From the NCBI RefSeq assembly GCF_963924675.1, contig NC_089230.1, positions 3,907,001 to 3,971,000 of the forward strand: a stretch of 64,000 nucleotides of DNA. Reading direction: 5' to 3'. Source of the DNA: Phocoena phocoena. Its lineage: Eukaryota > Chordata > Mammalia > Artiodactyla > Phocoenidae. The translations under genes and the position numbers were made by a program. This document shows positions 34,480-44,850 of this stretch, in pieces. Each line of letters begins with the position of its first letter. Position 1 is the stretch's first letter. Below the pieces are notes generated by a model. The model searched no databases. It was not told where the DNA came from and worked only from the letters and a program-made list of their open reading frames with translations.

Positions 34480-34860
34480 CATGGGCTTCTTGCAGCTGTG
34501 ATATTCCACTGGCTGGTTCCCTCCTTTCCCTGCAGTTGGGGTCTCTACACTGTTGCCAGAAAGCAGCCCTGAGCCTGCTTTTACCTTGCACAAAAAAACA
34601 CCAGTGGCTGAGAGTCTGAAATCTAACCCAGCCTGGCGTTCACATCTCTCCACATCTGTCCTCAAGCGGCCTTTCTGACTTTCTTTCTCACTGTTCTCCC
34701 GCGAGCACCCTCGAGACCAGTCCAGGGACACCAGCATCACCCTCCTCTTCCCGACGTCACTTGTGCCCCTACCTCCGGGGACCCTACTCCGGTTCTGCCT
34801 GGAATGCTCACCCATACATGGCACATCTTTCAGGAAATAGCAGCAGTGTCATTTCTCCCC
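34480..34860 (+). mobile_element. Probable L2 LINE fragment, sense
   Basis: 'ccagtggctgagagtctgaaatctaacccagcctggcgt' near 34602 and 'tgtgcccctacctccg', then 'ttctgcctggaatgctcaccc' near 34793, follow the L2 3' ORF order. Diverged, with a CpG-rich middle (34698-34760). Confidence 0.45.
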
Positions 34861-34954
34861 AGCTGGGAAATATTTTTTCCGTTACTTATGCTCTCAAAAC
34901 ATCTAATTTACATGCTTTTGACTGCGCTAGTCCCTTTCTTTATGGTGGTGCGAT

Positions 34955-35168
34955 GGGGACAGCTTGACAAAGCACAGTGGTTTCTGAGCCCTCCATCTGC
35001 TTGTCGACCTTGTCACCCATCCCATATGAACCTAAGCCGAGCCCTTCAACTGCCCTCAGCCTCTGATTCCTCATCTGCAAAATGGGGAGATCACTGGATT
35101 GGTGTTAGGAACACAGTGATACAGTCTTGTACCTGCCACGTGGCAGGTGCTCCCAAATGTAAGTTAAG
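34955..35168 (+). mobile_element. MIR SINE, sense
   Basis: 'gacaaagcacagtggtttctgagc', 'tgaacctaagccgagcccttcaactgccctcagcctctgattcctcatctgcaaaatggggaga' near 35027-35090, then 'cctgccacgtggcaggtgctcccaaatgtaagtt' follow the MIR order in sense. Confidence 0.65.
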
Positions 35169-35184
35169 GAACTGCTACAATGTT

Positions 35185-35400
35185 GATCAGCTGCACTTTT
35201 AAGTGCTTTCTGTGTATTAGATCATCTCATCTTTATAACTTTCCCATGAGAGGGCATATCGTCATCAAGATGATGAAACTGGGGCACAGAGAGATTAAAG
35301 GACTCACCCATGCTCACGTGGCAATGAGGGCAGGGCAGCACCCATTCCCTCATGGTTGGTGGTGGAACCTGCACTTCTAACCTTGCCTGAATGGGGCCCT
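35185..35400 (-). mobile_element. MIR SINE, antisense
   Basis: 'gtgctttctgtgtattagatcatctcatcttta' (35203), 'gatgatgaaactggggcacagagagattaaaggactcacccatg' (35269) and the following 'gcaatgagggcagggcagc' are reverse-complement MIR. It lies tail to tail with the sense MIR immediately to the left. Confidence 0.7.
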
Positions 35401-37350
35401 CTTGCAACCCTGCCTGCCCCAAGCCACCTTTAACCAGGTAGCCCCAGGACAAGGGAGGGGCCAGAGATTCCTTTCATCCCTTTAGGCAGCAACGCTGGGG
35501 ACATAAAGAAAAGTGAGCCTGTTATCTTCAGAAGGTGGAGACAGCATGGTGGAGTTTTTCTGCAGCCAAAATGGTCCAAATCTGAGTAGAGATGGGGAAC
35601 AGGGCCATTGCCAGCCTCTCCCTGTCTGTTTGCAAACAGATCAAAGCCACGTAGCACTGTGACCCTCCACCTTCATCACAGCGTCCACTCCACAAATGTG
35701 CAGCTGTGTTAGTCGCCTCATTGTTCTATCACGAGACGGTAGCATGGTGACTAAGCCCTGGCCCTTTAACCAAATTTTCCTCTTTAACTCTTCAGCTGGG
35801 ATGAAGCTCAGTGAGTCCATCATATCCGTAATTCATTCTACACAGCACTGCCTTGGTGGGCTGCTCTGGCCACCTGGATCTCCTCCGTGTTTTCCCATCC
35901 TCGCTAATGACCAGGCGTCTCCATGAGTCTTGTTACTCAGCCCCATGGGATGTTTAGCAATCAGGTCTTATCCCTTTTCTTATGCAGAAGACATATCACC
36001 GATGTAACAATTTTATGACATTTATTTTAGAAATGAATTTATTTTGCTATGTTTTATTTAATCCATTTTATCAGGATGACAGGAAAGAATACATTTATTC
36101 TGTTCTAATATAAATATTCATTGGCCAGTAATCCAGGGAATTACACACTGAGACAGAGAAACAAGATAAAGAAGTGTGCCTGCTAAGTATATTACTGGAG
36201 TTGTGCATAACTGGAAAGGAGGAAGATGTACCTCCAGGTATTTATAAACTTTTAAAACATTATTTCCCAGAGGAGCCCTTACTGCCAGCTTCTCTTTTAC
36301 ACAGAGAAAAGCAGTGTTGTATCCCAGAGCCCTTTAGGGTTAGTTTTCTCAGCTCTCCCCATTGGGTGGTAACATTAAAATATCTATGTGCTCCACGGAA
36401 AGACCTCAAATATATCCTTTCCCCTTCCTACCACAGCTGTGAATGCAGCTCGGGAAACTGTAGGAATTGCAGCTTCCCCCCACTGTAATTAGTCTACTGC
36501 GCTTCAACCTTCCTGAGGTTTTCCATGCTCTTTACAGATGCCTTGTTTCCATTTCTCACGCAGTGAGATCAAGCAACACGCCCCCAAAGGGCTGTGATCC
36601 CAGCTCCTGGTCTCAGCATCCTGGGCGTTCCACCAGGGATCCCACCTAAGGCAGTGAAATTGCTCAAGGCAGCGCTAATTAATTTCTCCCTGCTTATCCT
36701 GCACTCCCCTCTCAGGATATGTGGTCTCGGAATCGACTTCCTGGTCTTGTACTTTGTCACAATCCAAATTAGCTTAATGCATGACAGAAATCTCATCTCG
36801 ACCTGACCTAGAGGTAGCAGCCAGACTCTAGGGAGAAATCAAATACCGAGTCAGTTTGAAAAAAAAAAAAAAGAAAGAAAAGAAATACTGCATCGAATTT
36901 ATTTTCAGCACCTTTGAGACTGGAAAGGGAGAGAGAGAAGTAGCGCTTCACTGCTGGATGAAGGTATGTGAGCATGCTCACAGGGGTATTGAATGTATTT
37001 TTTGCACTTTAACCAAATTTTGGCAAAATGCAAAGTGTTCATTGATTGACTGCATGGGGGCAGAGAATATCATAAAGTAACAACGTAAGTCATTACATCA
37101 AATTTATCTCCAGTTCGCTCTTTTAGTTCTTCCTTGCTCTCATGTGTATATTATTTAAACTTATTAAATGAAGTGCCAGGAGACATTCAACACATCACAC
37201 ACCCGTTGGGTTCAGAATGTCTTCCCCAGCGTTTCTGCCGGTCTTTGGCATGCCTGTTTCCGGAAATGAATCAGAACACCGAGAGAGGGCTAGGTGACAC
37301 GTCTGCGAGGCTCAAGGTGAGCTGTGACCTGCAAGGAGAGCTGCTCTCTT
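35401..37350. other. Unassigned, partly GC-rich, repeat-poor sequence
   Basis: About 1.9 kb with no named repeat and no supported gene. An A-rich simple tract lies at about 36858-36888. Open frames up to 104 codons (36174-36488) do not show recognisable domains. The lack of repeats fits conserved non-coding sequence, but that cannot be shown from one sequence. Confidence 0.4.
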
Positions 37351-37470
37351 AATGAGAAAACGGCTAAACGATCCTGTGCGGACGCGCGGGCTCGGGTCTC
37401 CTCGACGCCAGCAGGTGGCAGCAGAGCCTGGGCGTCCGCCTGGCCCTGGGCTTTGGCTGCTGTAAACGCC
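37351..37470. other. CpG-dense patch
   Basis: About ten CpG dinucleotides fall within some 80 bp (around 37368-37440, including 'gcggacgcgcggg'), in a window that is otherwise CpG-poor. It is too short for a classical CpG island. It includes the best CTCF-like motif. Confidence 0.55.
37404..37424 (+). promoter_or_regulatory. CTCF-like motif (best match)
   Basis: 'cgccagcaggtggcagcag' (within 37404-37424) fits the CTCF core CCASYAGRKGGCRS at essentially every position and lies in the CpG-dense patch. CTCF is an architectural DNA-binding protein. Binding here is a prediction, not shown. Confidence 0.55.
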
Positions 37471-39355
37471 CTCCTCCGTTGCCATTCATCTTCACTTGTC
37501 AGATTCTTCATAAGTGCTTTCTGTAGACCGACCCTGAAATTGCATCATTTAATCCATAATCTTATATTGACAACATTTCTCCCTTTTACCGCTTATAAAT
37601 GACATTAATTCAGGAAAAGCAGGGACCACCGATAGCTTTGGGCAGCCCTCTGCAAAAAGGAGATATTCGTTAAAGGCAGACGCAGCGCAGGGACTGCCAA
37701 CTTGCTTGAGATAAAGAAGTGGATTGGAAGGGAAAAGGGGAAGCACGCCGGAAAAATAATAGGCACTTTGTACTTCTTCCCTTCCTTTGCTTTTCTCTAA
37801 TGCGTTTTAGTTGGCATTCAAAACAGATTTTTGGTTGAAGATGCATTTGCTTAGATGTCCAGCTGAATATTTTCCTACGTTTAATAAAACCCTATCTGAT
37901 GTAATGTTTTAAAATGCCTTTCCCCAGGATATACAATCAGAAATCGATGTCTAGGACTGAGTCTCATATGGTAAAAATAAGCCCTGAAATACCCCAGTCC
38001 CTTTTAGTGAAGTCGTCGTGGTCTCATGATTGCACAGAAGAGACGTTTCTCAGAAGAGACAAGATGTTATCAAAGTGAAGGCTACTGGCGTACCATGGGT
38101 TTAATTATCAGCGTTAAACTGATGAGTGGAAGGAGGGGGGGGGAAGACAGGTTTATTACTTTTTTCCTCAAACTCTCTACATTTCCGGAAGCATAAAATA
38201 ATGTTTTGATTATTAGGAAGAGTGTCATGCTCTCCCGAGACTCTAGATGGTGCTGCAGAACCACCCTGTACCTTCTGTACACCGTTTATTACAATTCTTC
38301 TTTTTATCCACTTTTTTTGGGCGTCCAGGGGTACTTATGTCAGAATATATACTGAAAAGAGCACATATTTATTTTTAAAAAGGCGATGTTGTAAAATATA
38401 TCACTGAGAAATCTGCAGCATTGGAGGTGATGAACTAGATGTGCATACATGTGTTTAATTCCAGGCCCCATAGTTAGAATAATTTTCAGCTGAGTCAAAA
38501 CGTTTTAGAAGTATTTACTGGTATTATGATGCAGCATTAATGAATTACGCTAAATTGAAATGAGTTTTTCATGAAACTTACCAGCAAGTAAAAGGAGGCA
38601 GAGTTTGTGGTGATGTAGGTGCCATATGCCTTTTTGCTCTGAGTTAACCCTCTGGGTGAGGGTGTCGTGTAGTTAGACATCTGCATGTGCCCTGTAATTT
38701 CCTTTAAGTGAAGAAGCAGGTCTTTGCACAGGGCAGTGCCTGTGGTTCAAACACAGGCGCACACACACAAGCCTACACACACCTGGACCAGGTTTCCTCA
38801 AACAGCAATGCCATATGTACTGTTTAGAAAGCATACTGTTGCCTTTACAGAGAACAAAGTAGTTACTTTTGCCTTATTGAGAACAAAGTAGTTACTGTTA
38901 CCTTTACAAAGTAGTTAAAAACATCTTTCTTCCTGTTGAGGTATGGTGAGCCGAGGAAAAAGAAACCAGGACAAAACTAAAAAGAGAGTAAGGCATGACT
39001 ATTTACAGAAAATTCCATGTGACTATTTACAGAGATATTCAGGCAGAAAGCGGTTCCTTGCCATAAATTACGTGGCAGTGGCCCCTGGGAGAGGGTCTTC
39101 CTTCTTCAATCCTGTGTTTGCTGTTGGGTAAGCTGTTGCCATTAACCTCTTCAGGGTATCCTGAGCAGGTCTTCTAGATGCGCTGTGTAAATTCCTTTTC
39201 CACGCTCTTGATTTCATTATTTCTGACCCACCTCCCTTTCGTTCACCCTCCACCAACAGCAAGTTTTACCTTCATTATCTCCAACACTTTCCTTAAATTC
39301 AGTCCCCCGCTTTCCTATCATGGAATAATCCTCTTCTTTTCAAAACACACACACA
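37471..39355. other. Unassigned sequence with short direct repeats
   Basis: No supported gene. A G-run lies at 38134-38142. A CA-rich patch lies at 38757-38785. Two small direct-repeat pairs occur: 'gagaacaaagtagttact' at 38850-38867 and 38879-38896, and 'tgactatttacaga' near 38996 and 39019. A weaker CTCF-like match is at 38239-38258. Confidence 0.4.
38850..38896 (+). repeat. Short direct repeat, 18 bp, period 29
   Basis: 'gagaacaaagtagttact' occurs twice exactly, followed by a third partial 'acaaagtagtta' at about 38905. Confidence 0.8.
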
Positions 39356-39359
39356 ACAC

Positions 39360-39548
39360 AAACAGTCACTGAACGTACAGTGTGTACCAGATCCTGTCAT
39401 GTAAACTCTTCATCCCATGACCTAACTTTAATCCGTACATCCTTCTTCCCCAGGAGGTATCATCCCCACTTTATCAATGAAGATAGTGAGTTTCTGAAAG
39501 GCTAAGCAACTTGCCAAGGACTCCAAGTCTCACTTCCTCACAATAGCA
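39360..39548 (-). mobile_element. MIR SINE, antisense
   Basis: 'acgtacagtgtgtaccagatcctgt', 'catcccatgacctaactttaa', 'ccaggaggtatcatccccactttatcaatgaagatagtga' and 'aggctaagcaacttgccaaggactcc' are the reverse MIR core. Confidence 0.78.
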
Positions 39549-39985
39549 AGCGTTTATCTCCTGCTCACGTGGCACACGTGGCAGCTGTGGATCTGCTACA
39601 AACACGGACGCCCTCTCGGTGCTGCTCCAGGTCCCTCATCCTGGGGACCAGTCTGGACATCGGGGCTGCTGGTGCACGTGAAGCTCCTGTCAGATGTGGC
39701 ACATGTCCTGTCCACTCACGTCCCATTCGCTGACCGAAGCCTGTGTCCCGCAGTCCCATAACTGAGGAAGAGGGCGTATGGCGAGTGATGGCGAAACACA
39801 AGGAGACTTGATTGAGAACAATAAGACAACCTACCCCATGCGTGTGATTGCTCTGCAGCGCTGCCTGTCACATGAGTCCCGCTTGGGCCGGACGCCCTCT
39901 GAGACCAGCCTCTGCAACTTTATCAGACCGAGCAGTGCCCTGCTCATAGGAAACATTGCTCAAGTGCTTATTGAACTGAACGGAA
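39549..39985. other. Unassigned GC-rich sequence
   Basis: No named repeat or supported gene. The short imperfect repeat 'cacgtggcacacgtggcag' at 39567-39585 contains two CACGTG E-boxes. The 130-codon frame starting at 39778 runs into the SINE downstream, so its C-terminal half is SINE-derived. Confidence 0.4.
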
Positions 39986-39996
39986 CCGAACGATAT

Positions 39997-40315
39997 ATAT
40001 ATATATATTTTATAAATTTATTTTTTTTTGGCTGTGCTGGGTCTTTGTTGCTGCACACGGGTTTTCTCTGGTTGCGGCGAGTGGGGGCTGCTCTCCGTTG
40101 TGGTGAGCAGGCTTCTCATTGCGGTGGCTTCTCCTGTTGCAGAGCACGGGCTCTAGGCGCGCAGGCTTGAGTAGCTGTAGCTCGCGGGCTCAGTAGTTGT
40201 GGCTCGCGGGCTTAGCTGCTCCGCGGCATGTGGAATCTTCCCGGACCGGGGCTCGAGCCCGTGTCCCCTGCTTTGGCAGGCGGATTCTTAACCACTGCAC
40301 CACCAGGGAAGCCCC
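39997..40315 (-). mobile_element. CHR-1-type tRNA-derived SINE, antisense
   Basis: Tail at the left (tatatatatattttataaatttatttttt), then 'ggctgtgctgggtctttgttgctgc', the reversed 'gtagttgtggctcgcgggct' modules, the B box in 'gggctcgagcccgtg' near 40250 and 'caccagggaagcccc' at the RNA 5' end. TSD 'ccgaacgatat' is exact at 39986-39996 and 40316-40326. Confidence 0.97.
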
Positions 40316-40384
40316 CCGAACGATATTTAATTAAGGAAAATATACGATGAGAGAAGCCAATGGTCATGGAGATGACGTAAAGAT

Positions 40385-40570
40385 CCAGCTCAGCTCCTCC
40401 ACTTAGCAGTCCTGTGTTTTGTGGATGCTGCTTAATACATGCACCTCACTCTCCTTGTCTGGCAAAATAAAAAGTAGCAAAACCTGTCTTCGAGAGTCAG
40501 TGCAAAGATGAAAAGCAATGCCCGCAATGCCCTGTGTACTTAGGAAGTCTTGAGCACATTTTGCTAGGCT
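40385..40570 (+). mobile_element. MIR SINE, sense
   Basis: 'cagctcctccacttagcagtcctgtg' (40392), 'ttaatacatgcacctcactctccttgtctggcaaaataaaa' and 'gcaaagatgaaaagcaatgcc' resemble the MIR sequence from the head to the core. Diverged. Confidence 0.55.
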
Positions 40571-41120
40571 ATCATGTTCCGTCCATCGAGAAGAATGTGA
40601 TGGGCAGTTCGATACAGGGTGGCTGCTTTGAAAATCCAAGTCTTCACCTCTGTGAATGTATCACTGCCATTGGCTCTAAAGTTAGGAAGCACAGAGTTCG
40701 GTATATGGAATGTCACCTATCAGATGGTATGGCTGCAACGTACATGCAGACTATGTATATATCTATGTTTCAGAGAACTTATAGAAAAGGTTTTCCCAAA
40801 TGAAGAAAAATGTGTATTTCTTTTCATCCTGTAATAGAACATTAATGGAACACTAACATAAACACAAGGCGTTTGGGAAAAGATGGGTGGGATCTCCTAG
40901 AAATAACAACACCCAGTAGTTACAATGTGGTAAGAGCGCTCCATCAAAAGGGAAAATGAAGCCATTTGCCATGAATGCTTCTTTTTCCTCCTGGAAACCT
41001 GGTTTTCTTCCATGGAGCAATGCATGTTCCAAGCCTGTGCAGCCTACTGTAACAGATTGCTTTGCATTAATGTATGTTACCAGTTGTCAAGAGACCTGTG
41101 TTTGGTTTGAGATAAAGTTT
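40571..41120. other. Unassigned sequence
   Basis: No gene or named repeat. Frames of 71-89 codons at 40534-40834 carry no recognisable domain. Confidence 0.4.
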
Positions 41121-41124
41121 CTTT

Positions 41125-44100
41125 CATTATTTTAAAAATTTTATTGTAAGACATATATACAGAACAATGCACAGAATAATAGAATACTACCTTCAGAAAT
41201 TAAATATTATCAGTATGACCAAAATCCCCTTCCCCAAGTATATACCTTTCCAATGATACTCTCCAATCTCTTGTTCCTGAGAAAAATAACTTTGAATTTG
41301 GTGTTTATCATACCTACACTTTTATAGTTTTATTTAAAAATGCATGTATCATTAAACAGTGTAAGATATGGTCATATATGTTATGTATTACATAATTGAT
41401 ATTATTAGGTCAGATAAATCCACGTTGATGTACGAGGCTGTCGTTCTTATATTTTCACTGTGGTGTAGTATTCCATTTTGTGAAAATATTATGAAATGTG
41501 TACTCATTCTTTTGGTAGTGGATATTTTTGTCATTTCCATGGGAAAAGTATAGACAATGAGCATTCATTGTCTCTGTCCATTTGTGAATATGTATTTCTC
41601 TGGAGTATTAAGATTAAGGAATAGATTTGCTGAGCTATACGGTATTTGTTTCTTCAGCTTAATATTGCCAATTAATTTCCAACGTAATTGTATAAAGTTG
41701 TATGTTGCTTTCCATTCTTGATAACATTTAACATTTTAATTTGTGAGAAATGAATTATTGTATTTAAAAATACTTTTGATATTGACATTTTTTTGTAGGT
41801 TTACTTCATATTTGGGTTGGTTTCCTTTCCTATGGTCTGCCTGTTTATCTTTTCTACCCAGTTTTTATTGTGTTGTTTATCTTTTCTTATTGACCTGTTA
41901 TGCTGCTGTTTACAATGTAGAATCCAGTGTGTTTTTTCAGTTATATGCATTGTAAATGTCTTCTCCAAAAATGAATGCCATCTTTTCACTTTCTTATGGT
42001 GTATTTTCATACAAAAGTTTATAGTATTCATGAAGCTGAATTTATCAGTCTCTGTTTTGTCATATTTAACAAATAATTCCCAAAATTATAAAGACGTCTT
42101 CTATAGTTCCTTCCAATGTTTTAAAGTTTTTTTTTTTTTTAAGTATTTAATCTTTTGTGTAGGGTGTTATATACAAATCCATTTTACTCTTTCCCACTGT
42201 ATAATAGACAATTATCTTAGCATCGTAATTGATACGTTTGCATACCGATCTGTAATTCTATTTCTGTGTGAATTTTTCACGTTCATAACTTTATAGAATC
42301 TTGATATCTGGTAGGGCAAAATCTCTCATATTTTTCTTCTTGAGAATATTTTTGACTATTCTGAACTATTTTTTGTTCTGTGTACATTTCAGACTCTGCT
42401 TGATAAGATCCATGATATGTTTGTAGATACTTTTCATTTTCTATGTAAAAATTATAAAATCAGGGAATGTGACAGTCCCTATAACTCTTGTTTCTTTTTC
42501 TTGCTTTTGTGTGCCAAATAAGACTTCAGTAAAATGTTGAATAAAATTGGTGCTAGCATATACTATTGTCCTCTCCCTGGTCTTAGAGGAATTGTTTCAG
42601 ACTTTTCACAGCCATGCATCTTCTTTGCTGGAGGCTGTTTGTATTTTTGTAGTTAGTTTTCTTAATGTTAAAGGATATGGATTAACTTCTAGCTTGCTAA
42701 GGTAATTATTACGAGTGAATTTTATCCAATGCTATTCATTTATGAATTACATTAATTGACTTTCTAATTAGAAACAAACATTGAATTTCTGAATTTTCTA
42801 ATTTGAGCATAATATGTTTTTTCATATATTCCTAAATTAGATTATATAACATTATATTAGGAGTTTTGCATTTATTATAATGATTCTGGTTATGATTTAA
42901 TTTCCCACATCTTTCTCTCCATACTAGATTTAGTATTATAGTTTTTCTAACCTCACAAACTGGAAATTATTTTCTCATTTTTTGTTCCCTAGAAGGGCTT
43001 GTATACATTGGAATCAATTTTGTCTTGAATGTTTAGTAAATTCTGTTAAACAGTATGGGTTTGGCGTTTCATTTGTGAGAAGAATTTAAATTATTTAATT
43101 GAATTTGCTTAGGGTTATAAGACTATTTGGTTTTCTATATCTTCTTGAGTAATTTTAGAAAGTTGTAGTACTACAGAAATTTGTTCCTTTCACCTAAGCT
43201 TTCAAATTCACTGATATAAGCTTGTGAATGATATGCTTTATTAGCATTTTACTGTCTACAACACCTATTGGATTGACCTCTTTTTATTCCTTAATGTTAT
43301 TTCTCTCTCTCTCTCTCTCTCTGTCCTTCATATCTTAGAGACATATTGGTTCAAATGCCACTTTATAACTTTGTTGATCATTTCTACTCAATACTTATTT
43401 TTCTCTTATTAATAATCTCCTTTTATCCTTATTATTTTCTTCCTTTAATTTTTTAAAATTTATTTCATTGGTTACTTCCCATTCTGACTTCTTAAGCAGA
43501 TTAACTTTCAGTCATGACTGCAGCTAAAACAGTAATCTGAGGTAAATCTCTAGCCTTAAATATGTATGTGTATATATTTATTTTAACCTAATGTACATCT
43601 TTAATCTATGAGTTATACAAATTGTTTATCAGTTGCCAGAGGTTTGTTTCTTTCTCTAGTTAGCTTTTTAGATTTTGATCTACCTTAATTGCACTCAGGT
43701 TGAAGACTGAATTTCTAGTATGTTATTCCTTTGAAATCAGTTGTCACTTGGCTCAAAGATTTTTGTATGGTTAATTTTCTAAAATTCTCAGTGTGGCTTT
43801 TAAAAAATATGGTTCTTGCTGTTCTTAGTTCAAGCTTGTTCATTGCTTAATCTTATTTTTTCACCTTACCTATTTTAGAGTAAGATGCTAAATTATCTCG
43901 TGTTATGGAAGACTTACCAATTTCTCCTTGAAGCCCTATTCACTTCTGCATTATTAATTTTGAGGTATGTTAAGGAGTGAATTCATGCTTAGAAATTTTT
44001 GTTTTTCCTGGTGAATTAACTATTTATATCATTATATAATTATCCTGTCTTGTAGAGTTGAATGTCATTCCTTAACATTTCTATTAACTTTAGAACTTTA

Positions 44101-44270
44101 CAAGGTAAAGTTCTTGACCGATGCATACTGTTTCATACTTTTACTTTAATATTGTCTACTTCCTTATGTTTTAGATCTGTCTCTTACAAACAGCATAGAA
44201 TTTTAGAACTGTAAAATTTGATTACGTAACTTCTATCTCCTAACTGGGGTACTCAGTCCCTTTTTCGTTG
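41125..44270 (-). mobile_element. Old L1 (L1M), antisense, 3'UTR into ORF2
   Basis: A long L1M remnant read on the minus strand. On +: 'tattgtaagacatatatac' (41143) and 'cagaacaatgcacagaataatag' mark the 3'UTR, and 'gattaaggaatagatttgctgag' (41611) its inner part. 'acttcagtaaaatgttgaataaaattggtgctagcat' (42523) is the antisense of the RT region. 'gactatttggttttctatatcttcttgagtaa' (43122) is the endonuclease-RT linker. A (TC)n tract is embedded at 43302-43322. Frames on +, including one of 159 codons at 41817, are antisense artefacts. Confidence 0.78.
43302..43322 (+). repeat. (TC)n microsatellite
   Basis: About ten TC units within the antisense L1. Confidence 0.9.
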
Positions 44271-44384
44271 TGTTTAGTCAGTTATTTGGATTTACTCTAC
44301 TGTTTTGTGTTTTCTATCCACCCTCTTCACCTTCCCTGTGATACTTTCCCTCATACATAGGCAGTTTGTGGAAGCGAGATGCAG

Positions 44385-44605
44385 CTCAACAATGCTGTGC
44401 TTAGCATCTGGCGGTGGTGTGGGACCCAGGTCACTGGCATGGTAGCCCTTTGAGTTTTAGTAATGTGTGTGGTTTCTCTGTGGCCACGTTTCTTCATCTG
44501 CTAAATGTGAGTGTGACTATCTCGTAGGGTGGTTATGAGTGCTAAACGAAATACATTGTGGAAACTGGCTCATACAGTTCCAGTCAGACAGCAGATGTCC
44601 TTTGA
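44385..44605 (+). mobile_element. MIR SINE, sense
   Basis: 'gtttctctgtggccacgtttcttcatctgctaaatgtgagtgtgactatctcgtagggtggttatgagtgctaaacga' near 44470-44548 is the MIR core in sense. Confidence 0.62.
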
Positions 44606-44734
44606 TGAAATTCACCTCTTCCACTCCATCCGTGGTGACTTGGAAGGCATGTCGGCAGAGTGAACAATAAAACTATGTTGTGGCTGAATGAACGATCCTG
44701 TTCTGCATAGACCCTACTCTTCCTAATGATAACA

Positions 44735-44850
44735 ATACTAATAATAATATGAAGAAGTTAAGTGAGCACTTAGTATGTGACACGCGTGCACTTAATTCTT
44801 GCAACAAGACCTTTTTATTTTCACCTATATTTTCTTTTTCCAAAAATCTC
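44735..44850 (-). mobile_element. MIR SINE fragment, antisense
   Basis: 'gtgagcacttagtatgtgacacgcgtgcacttaattcttgcaacaag' (44763) is the reversed 3' part of MIR. Confidence 0.5.

Noticed and set aside
36904..36923. Possible REST/NRSF site (ttcagcacctttgagactgg)
   Set aside because: Only the first half matches. The second half site is absent.
41817..42296. 159-codon plus-strand frame rich in Phe, Cys and Leu, like a membrane protein
   Set aside because: It is the antisense strand of an L1M 3' region. T-rich antisense L1 commonly mimics hydrophobic proteins.
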